A stretch of DNA of 35,641 bases from Syntrophaceae bacterium UBA1163 (GTDB lineage: Bacteria; Desulfobacterota; BSN033; UBA1163). A model generated the notes under the pieces. The model ran no database searches and had not been told where the DNA came from. It was given only the letters and a program-made list of their open reading frames with translations. This document shows positions 31,439 through 35,641 of the stretch, one piece after another; position 1 is the first letter of the stretch, and each line of letters starts with the position of its first letter. The translations under genes were made by a program, and so were the position numbers. The stretch covers positions 1-35,641 of the forward strand of contig DBZJ01000021.1 in the NCBI GenBank assembly GCA_002311635.1. Direction: 5' to 3'.

Positions 31439-31466
31439 TTGAATTTTCGTCTTCTCTGGATATAAT
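31439..31466 (+). promoter_or_regulatory. Promoter of the M42 peptidase gene
   Basis: TTGAAT (31439-31444) and a perfect TATAAT (31461-31466) are separated by 16 bp. This implies a leader of about 46 nt before the ATG at 31519. Confidence 0.55.
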
Positions 31467-31518
31467 AAAATTTAAGAGGTGTTGTTACTTAGAAAAAACC
31501 AGAAAGGGGGTTTCATTT

Positions 31519-32592
31519 ATGGCGGACGAGACTATGGAGTTGCTGCGGGAGCTGACCGAAGCACCAGGCATTTCAGGCTATGAGCAAGAGGTTCGTGAAA
31601 TCATTCGGAGACATCTTCAAGGCCTTACGACCATCGAACAGGACCGGCTGGGCAGTATTGTGTGTCGTAAGAATGGCAAGGCGGAGAAGCCAAGGATTAT
31701 GCTTGCGGGACATATGGATGAGATCGGATTCATCGTCAAACTTGTGACCGATGAGGGCTTCATCAAATTCAGTCCTCTCGGAGGATGGTGGGGGCATGTG
31801 ATGCTGGCCCAGCGGGTCGTGATTAAGACCCGGAAGGGCGATGTGATCGGTCTCATTGGGTCGAAACCTCCCCACATCTTGTCGGAAGAGGAACGGAAGA
31901 AGCTTCAGGAGCCGAAGGACATGTACATTGACGTGGGCGCCACCTCTTCGGCTGAGATAAAAGAACTTGGGATCAGTCCGGGGGATCCAATCATTCCCAT
32001 CTGTCCCTTCACTGTTTTAGGCAATGGCAAGACGTACCTCGCGAAGGCATTTGACGATCGGGTGGGATGTGCCCTCTTCATCGAGGTAATCAAGAGCCTC
32101 GGCCGGGAAAAGCATCCGAACACGGTTTACGGCGTCGGCACTGTTCAAGAAGAGGTTGGCCTTCGAGGAGCACGGACAAGCTCTTGGGTGGTCGAGCCGG
32201 ATGTGGGGCTGACGATGGAGGTCGGCGTTGCAGGGGATGTCCCAGATGTCAAGAAAGACGATGCCCAGGGAAAGCTTGGAAAGGGCCCGGTCATCGTGAT
32301 CAGGGATGGAAGTATGGTTCCGAACCTGAGACTTCGGGATCTCTTCGTGGATACGGCGGAAAAGTTGGAGATTCCTTACCAATTCGATATGTTGGAACGC
32401 GGTGGAACTGATTCCGGCGCGATTCATCTTCATCGTCATGGGGTGCCCAATCTTGTTATCGCCGTTCCCACTCGGCACATTCACAGTCATGCAGGCATCC
32501 TCCACCGAAATGACTTTGACCAGGCCGTGAAGCTTGTCGTTGCGGTGATCAAAAAGCTTGATGCGGACACAGTGGCAAGCCTGACAGAGTGA
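31519..32592 (+). CDS. M42-family metallo-aminopeptidase
   Basis: This 357-residue enzyme is a cytoplasmic, usually dodecameric (TET) aminopeptidase with two metal ions, degrading peptides released by proteases. The metal and catalytic residues are present: H65 and D67 in LAGHMDEIG, D180 in AFDDRVG, the catalytic E211/E212 pair in TVQEEVGLRG, an acidic ligand in TMEVGVAGD, and His in VPTRHIHSHAG. The N-terminus (LLRELTEAPGISGYEQEVREII) is classic for the family. The ATG follows GGGGG with good spacing, and a promoter is visible upstream. It stands alone, with the next gene 150 nt away behind AT-rich DNA. Confidence 0.93.
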   Translation: MADETMELLRELTEAPGISGYEQEVREIIRRHLQGLTTIEQDRLGSIVCRKNGKAEKPRIMLAGHMDEIGFIVKLVTDEGFIKFSPLGGWWGHVMLAQRVVIKTRKGDVIGLIGSKPPHILSEEERKKLQEPKDMYIDVGATSSAEIKELGISPGDPIIPICPFTVLGNGKTYLAKAFDDRVGCALFIEVIKSLGREKHPNTVYGVGTVQEEVGLRGARTSSWVVEPDVGLTMEVGVAGDVPDVKKDDAQGKLGKGPVIVIRDGSMVPNLRLRDLFVDTAEKLEIPYQFDMLERGGTDSGAIHLHRHGVPNLVIAVPTRHIHSHAGILHRNDFDQAVKLVVAVIKKLDADTVASLTE

Positions 32593-32744
32593 AGAGAAAG
32601 GATTGAATAATTTGACACTAAATACGCCTAACTAAGGTAAGAACAGGATAACACATGTTTTTTTGTGCTGAGGGAAGATATAAAATATGGTAAAATTTAA
32701 GTAAGGAATTGCAATTTTGAAGAGGATTAGGGAGGTGGCTAAAG

Positions 32745-33023
32745 ATGAAAAAACTCATAATGATTTGCCTGATTTTGGCGGCAATTTTTCTGTCAAGCGG
32801 GTCCGCCTTTGCGTGGCGCGGCCATTTCGGCATTTTGCCTCCGCCTTTATGGGTTGGCCCCCCTGCTTTCTATTACCCAGGGTACTATCCTCCACCTGCT
32901 TACTATGGGCCGGGTTATTACGGTAGCCCTTACAGAATTTGGGTTCCAGGCCGCTGGGAAGTGAGATGGACTCCTTATGGCCGGGAAAGGGCCTGGATTC
33001 CAGGTTACTGGGGATATCGGTGA
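32745..33023 (+). CDS. Small secreted Pro/Tyr/Trp-rich protein
   Basis: This 92-residue protein has a signal peptide (MKKLIMICLILAAIFLSSGSAFA, cleaved before WRG). The mature 69 residues are packed with Pro, Tyr, Gly and Trp: a GPPAFYYPGYYPPPAYYGPGYYG stretch (written here only to show the pattern PGYYPPPAYYGPGYY), then WVPGRWEVRWTP and AWIPGYWGYR. These W-x-P-G-x-W-type repeats are common in small exported proteins of proteobacteria with no known role. GGGAGGTGG upstream fixes the start. A perfect 18-bp hairpin follows 1 nt after the stop. The composition resembles the aromatic block of the secreted protein at 15151-16158. Confidence 0.8.
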   Translation: MKKLIMICLILAAIFLSSGSAFAWRGHFGILPPPLWVGPPAFYYPGYYPPPAYYGPGYYGSPYRIWVPGRWEVRWTPYGRERAWIPGYWGYR

Positions 33024-33024
33024 T

Positions 33025-33066
33025 AAATGAAAGGGATTGAAGATAAACCTTCAATCCCTTTCATTT
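33025..33066. terminator. Perfect 18-bp hairpin between convergent genes
   Basis: AAATGAAAGGGATTGAAG (33025-33042) and CTTCAATCCCTTTCATTT (33049-33066) pair perfectly around ATAAAC. It starts 1 nt after the stop codon of the small secreted protein and faces the convergent Spy-like gene. It is probably a bidirectional terminator, though without a pure U-tract. Confidence 0.75.
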
Positions 33067-33148
33067 GGCAAAGTTGCCCGGTTCACTTGTTTTATCGGCT
33101 CCGGTCGAACATATCCCGGAGGTTAAGCAGAGTACAAGGATCCTTGCT

Positions 33149-33589
33149 TCAATCCCATTTCTTCACTTTTTCTGAGATCATCTGAGCAAGTTTTTTCTTC
33201 TGCGCATCATTCAAATTGCTTTGGAAGCCGAGCAGCAAATCAAAGGCTTTATTGAAGCGTTGGGCCTCCTCGCGAAGCATACCCTGCAGGAGAGAGGTCA
33301 TGTTTTGGATGTCGGGATTTTCTTTGGCTGCTTCCTCTTTGATCTTCGTCCAGGCTTCCCTATTTTCTTTCTGGCCTTCCTCGAAGTTCTTCCGGACTTC
33401 GGCCTTTAACCCCTCCAACTTCGCCTTCTGATCCTCGTTAAGATCGAGCTTCTTAGCGGTCTTGTCGATCTTCTTGATGAATATCTTTTCAGCGGTTGAC
33501 ATGGTGTCCATTCGATGTCCGCATGCGACCACTAGCCCGCCTAAAAAAATCGCCGCCACGACAAAAGTAAAATAACGATTTATTTTCAT
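33149..33589 (-). CDS. Spy/CpxP-like periplasmic lipoprotein
   Basis: This 146-residue protein starts with a lipoprotein signal (MKINRYFTFVVAAIFLGGLVVAC, lipid Cys C23). The mature part is an all-helical, highly charged chain with two LTxxQ-like motifs, LDLNEDQKAKLEGLKAEV and LNDAQKKKLAQMI, the hallmark of the Spy/CpxP chaperone-like family. A central helix (EEGQKENREAWTKIKEEAAKENP) links them. Relatives act as periplasmic chaperones or stress sensors for misfolded envelope proteins or metals. The start is set by AAAAAGGAGG just upstream. No Cpx-type regulators are nearby, so regulation is unknown. Confidence 0.82.
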   Translation of the reverse strand: MKINRYFTFVVAAIFLGGLVVACGHRMDTMSTAEKIFIKKIDKTAKKLDLNEDQKAKLEGLKAEVRKNFEEGQKENREAWTKIKEEAAKENPDIQNMTSLLQGMLREEAQRFNKAFDLLLGFQSNLNDAQKKKLAQMISEKVKKWD

Positions 33590-33744
33590 CTTCTTTTCCT
33601 CCTTTTTTCTAAATGGATGTGTTGCGGGACCTATTTGATGAAAATATAATGATTACGGCTGCGGAAAGTCAACCGGAGGAACGCAATATTTTGCGGCATG
33701 AGATGCAGCATTACCCCTCTGTCCCCCTGGAAACAATAAGAAAT

Positions 33745-33967
33745 CTAAGAGGTTAAGGATGCCTTTCTGAAAGAAGATGATTGGGAAAGAAGGAGAAGGC
33801 TTTTGCATTTTTCGAAGAAATCCGAACCTTTCCTGTCCGTCCCTACGGTGCTATTTGAGAAGAACATCATACATCGGGGGGCCGCAATGTCCCAATCCAT
33901 AAGTACGTCCTAATTCATGAACCGCTTCGGTAAAATGAAGATTGGCAACATCCTCACGAAGGAGACC
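33745..33967 (-). pseudogene. Archaemetzincin (AmzA-like zinc protease) remnant, frameshifted
   Basis: On the minus strand from 33967 the frame reads GLLREDVANLHFTEAVHELG, then RTYGLGHCGPP, and reaches a stop at 33851. A neighbouring frame continues CMMFFSNSTVGTDRKGSDFF then EKCKSL from 33873. Together these match the archaemetzincin active-site region, HExxHxxGxxxxxHC-x4-CxM...CxxC. The break falls in a run of six C after GHCG. Other damage: HELGH has become HELGR (third ligand region changed), and the CxxC pair has lost its first Cys (FFEKC). The N-terminal half is absent, with the small conserved gene ending just upstream at 33970. It is therefore a clear decayed gene and not a sequencing slip alone. 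Confidence 0.75.
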
Positions 33968-33969
33968 TC

Positions 33970-34218
33970 TCACTCGCTATCGATGTGAAACCATTGCATG
34001 GATTTCTCATCATAATAGATCGTATAAAGGTTCCCGTCACTTCCTTGGATCTGGTAGAACCTTCTTGTTTTCCTGTTGTCTGTTTTTTCCTCAACCCATT
34101 GCCTCAAAATTTCGACAACCTCGATTCTTTTCCCGTTCAAGAGGATCGTTCTGGGGGTCTCCTCACCCCGGTAGCCCGAATAAGCAATGACCTTGATCCT
34201 TTCTTCAGATCCTCCCAT
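33970..34218 (-). CDS. Small conserved protein of unknown function (DUF6504-like)
   Basis: This 82-residue protein has the pattern IKVIAYSGYRGEETPRTILLNGKRIEVVEILRQWVEE, then RRFYQIQGSDGNLYTIYYDEKSMQWFH. It resembles a family of small cytoplasmic proteins with a beta-rich fold, annotated only as conserved hypothetical or DUF6504. There is no signal peptide. The ATG at 34218 overlaps the stop codon of the upstream NTPase gene (TGATG), so translation is probably coupled, and a TTG one codon earlier is possible but less likely. The remnant of an archaemetzincin lies immediately downstream, so the original operon was probably NTPase, this gene, protease. Confidence 0.75.
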   Translation of the reverse strand: MGGSEERIKVIAYSGYRGEETPRTILLNGKRIEVVEILRQWVEEKTDNRKTRRFYQIQGSDGNLYTIYYDEKSMQWFHIDSE

Positions 34219-34757
34219 CAATTTCCGGTTTTCACCTCTTTCAAGATTTCTGAAAATAAAGCGTCCCTATTCTTTTGAGTTATCTCAAAGAGCCTAATGT
34301 CCTGTCTTTTCTTTATCTTTTCGATCAATCCGGTCCCTTTCAAAGCGATTGTGGCAATCACGCATTTGTCGGAGTCCAGAATTTTTTCCAGGAGTTTTAT
34401 GAATTGGTCACAAAGACATTCCATCTTTCCGATCTCATCAATGATAATGAGACGGGCTACGGGGTTGAAAAATGAAATCGAGTCAAGAAAATCTTCAAAG
34501 CCTCTGACGTCCACCTTGTATTGACCAACTCTGTGAGGGCTTCGGATCCCCCTATGAGAAAGGAGTCCTCTCTTTCCTTCAAGGCTCACCAGATCAAATC
34601 CCTTTCTTTCACCTCCTTCTCTTATCTCTTCCGTATAAAAACCAGCCGGATGAAGACTCTTCAGCGCCTCTGCGAGTTTTTTTATGAGAATTGTTTTGCC
34701 CACACCCGGGAGCCCTGTGACGAGGAGATTCTTTTTTATCAGACCTGATTGGGTCAT
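34218..34757 (-). CDS. THEP1-type nucleoside-triphosphatase
   Basis: This 179-residue P-loop protein belongs to the NTPase THEP1 family (COG1618-like), which hydrolyses ATP and GTP in vitro and is found mainly in archaea and anaerobic bacteria. Walker A GLPGVGKT is at residues 15-22 and Walker B LIIIDEIGKMECL at about 103-115, with the family segments AGFYTEEIREGGERKGFDLVSLEGKRG and IATIALKGTGLIEKIKKR. The cellular role is unknown, with RNA or nucleotide metabolism suggested for relatives. It lies 13 nt downstream of mtgA on the same strand and overlaps the next gene by one base, so the three genes are probably co-transcribed. Confidence 0.85.
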   Translation of the reverse strand: MTQSGLIKKNLLVTGLPGVGKTILIKKLAEALKSLHPAGFYTEEIREGGERKGFDLVSLEGKRGLLSHRGIRSPHRVGQYKVDVRGFEDFLDSISFFNPVARLIIIDEIGKMECLCDQFIKLLEKILDSDKCVIATIALKGTGLIEKIKKRQDIRLFEITQKNRDALFSEILKEVKTGN

Positions 34758-34770
34758 CCTTTATTTATAT

Positions 34771-35568
34771 TTACTGTTTGTCCTTTGTTCCCCTCTCTTC
34801 CTTCGAGAGTGGACCGGTAGAGACGGGTCCCTCCGGAGAGGAGGATTCTGTCCCCTCTTCATACTCCGGGATAACGATTCCCCGCTGTATCATAATGCCG
34901 TAGATGAGGTTCGACCGGTTGATCACATATCGCTGATCTCCAACCGGGTTGTATTTTCTTGGATTCGGCAGGACGGATGCCAGCCTGGCCGCTTCCTCAG
35001 GAGTCAGTTCAGAGCAAGGTTTTCCAAAATAGCGTCTTGAAGCGGCCTCGGCACCGAATATCCCCTCTCCCCACTCCGCCACGTTGAGATAGAGTTCGAG
35101 GATCCTTCTTTTTGAAAGAACCTTCTCCATCCTCCAGGTGATGATGGCTTCGGAGATTTTCCTGATCAGGGACTTTTCAGGGGAAAGGTAAAGATTTCTT
35201 GCCAGTTGTTGGGTGATGGTGCTCCCTCCAAGCTTGAATTTCTTCGCTTTGATGTCCTTTTCAAGCGCTTTCTGAATGGCCTCGTAATCAAAGCCTTCAT
35301 GTTTCCAGAATTTGTCATCTTCTGCGATGAGGACGGCCTTGATGAGATAAGGGGATATTTTAGAAAAAGGCACCCAACTCTGGTCCGTCCTGTATCGTTT
35401 CCTCTTTTCCTTCGACGCACTCTCTCGGTATTCCATGAGTGCCGTCTTCTTTGGATTTTCTTTTTTGAGTCTTGGAAGATCTGGCATCAAAAGAAGATAG
35501 ACGGCAAAGAGAAGGCCGGCCGCACACATCAGAATGACCAGCCATTTCTGATTTCTTCTTTTAGCCAT
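34771..35568 (-). CDS. mtgA: Monofunctional peptidoglycan glycosyltransferase
   Basis: This 265-residue GT51 enzyme polymerises lipid II into glycan strands at the outer face of the inner membrane. One membrane anchor lies at residues 9-28 (WLVILMCAAGLLFAVYLLLM). The catalytic Glu is E83 in LIAEDDKFWKHEGFD. The GGSTITQQLARNLYLSPEKS motif is at 114-133, followed by KRRILELYLNVAEWGEGIFGAEAASRRYFGK and the domain end near RKYNP. No transpeptidase domain follows. The C-terminal tail (EEGTESSSPEGPVSTGPLSKEERG) is unusual and seems to be encoded by a C/G-run repeat. The ATG at 35568 lacks a good Shine-Dalgarno site. It leads the operon with the NTPase gene. Confidence 0.92.
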   Translation of the reverse strand: MAKRRNQKWLVILMCAAGLLFAVYLLLMPDLPRLKKENPKKTALMEYRESASKEKRKRYRTDQSWVPFSKISPYLIKAVLIAEDDKFWKHEGFDYEAIQKALEKDIKAKKFKLGGSTITQQLARNLYLSPEKSLIRKISEAIITWRMEKVLSKRRILELYLNVAEWGEGIFGAEAASRRYFGKPCSELTPEEAARLASVLPNPRKYNPVGDQRYVINRSNLIYGIMIQRGIVIPEYEEGTESSSPEGPVSTGPLSKEERGTKDKQ

Positions 35569-35581
35569 TTGACTTTTTTTA

Positions 35582-35625
35582 TCGATTTGAAATCACAAAT
35601 TTCAAATTACAAATCCCAAATTAGT
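35582..35625. repeat. AT-rich degenerate direct repeats at right edge
   Basis: Units of the form AAATCACAAATTTC, AAATTACAAATCCC and AAATTAG repeat at about 14-bp spacing upstream of mtgA. Similar (TTT)GAAATTTGTAATTTG strings are common dispersed repeats in related genomes; related sequence (ATTTCAGATTTTACATTTCAG) occurs near 2512-2532. The last 15 bp of the window show nothing more. Confidence 0.4.
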
Positions 35626-35641
35626 AGTGTCCCAACGTTGA

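Larger units (their letters stand above)
31153..31518. other. Divergent spacer between patatin and M42 peptidase genes
   Basis: This 366-bp region has no gene I can support. It holds a 144-bp inverted-repeat element on the patatin side and a promoter (31439-31466) on the peptidase side. Nothing further is evident at 31314-31438. Confidence 0.55.

Noticed and set aside
1..35641. CRISPR array, tRNA, rRNA, prophage or full insertion sequence
   Set aside because: No evenly spaced repeat-spacer pattern, no cloverleaf-like sequence, and no transposase, integrase or phage structural frame was found.

Overview
The window is about 35.6 kb of protein-coding chromosome from a Gram-negative bacterium. 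It contains no rRNA, tRNA, CRISPR array, prophage or intact insertion sequence that I can see. The gene set suggests an anaerobic or microaerophilic member of the former Deltaproteobacteria (Desulfobacterota or a relative). It includes RNase G beside a B12-type radical SAM/DUF2344 fusion, a class I hybrid-cluster protein, many small lipoproteins, a NarX-like PAS kinase, and intergenic C-run/G-run hairpins together with GTCATTGCGA-type dispersed repeats. This assignment is inference from family knowledge, not from a search.

Layout. 1-890: a brnTA-type toxin-antitoxin locus whose toxin has a stop codon at its conserved Trp, two related palindromes and a terminator. 1004-5289 (minus): rng and the radical SAM fusion. 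5760-11880 (plus): proline dehydrogenase, a BtuF/BtuC/BtuD-like ABC importer, threonine ammonia-lyase, then a NYN/OST-HTH putative RNase with its own promoter. 11990-16158: an exported beta-propeller protein and an ATP-grasp enzyme (plus), facing a secreted Tyr/Pro/Trp-rich protein (minus). 16440-16976: two very small genes with strong Shine-Dalgarno sites, a 23-residue Lys-rich peptide and a 53-residue Cys-pair lipoprotein, closed by a strong terminator. 17001-21109: an EamA exporter, a lytic transglycosylase, an alpha/beta hydrolase and a glycerophosphodiester phosphodiesterase. 21253-24654: divergent hcp and glpK, with a CRP/FNR-family site placed at -41.5 of a likely hcp promoter. 24705-26055: a truncated secreted ORF ending in a dispersed repeat, an AAA ATPase, and a receiver-only response regulator. 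26144-30021 (minus): a multi-PAS histidine kinase, an NMT1-type solute-binding protein and the decayed tail of a second copy of that protein. 30229-32592: a patatin-like phospholipase with a MITE-like inverted-repeat element at its start, and an M42 aminopeptidase. 32745-35568: small envelope proteins, a decayed archaemetzincin, a small conserved protein, a THEP1-type NTPase and MtgA.

Functional links. Several genes bear on the envelope: MtgA, SLT transglycosylase, Spy/CpxP-like lipoprotein, patatin and glycerophosphodiesterase. GlpK and the glycerophosphodiesterase could both feed glycerol-3-phosphate metabolism. The solute-binding protein, kinase and lone receiver look like one ligand-sensing operon without transporter subunits. 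Gene decay is a recurring theme (brnT, archaemetzincin, the second solute-binding protein, the truncated secreted ORF), and several dispersed hairpin repeats lie inside or beside operons.
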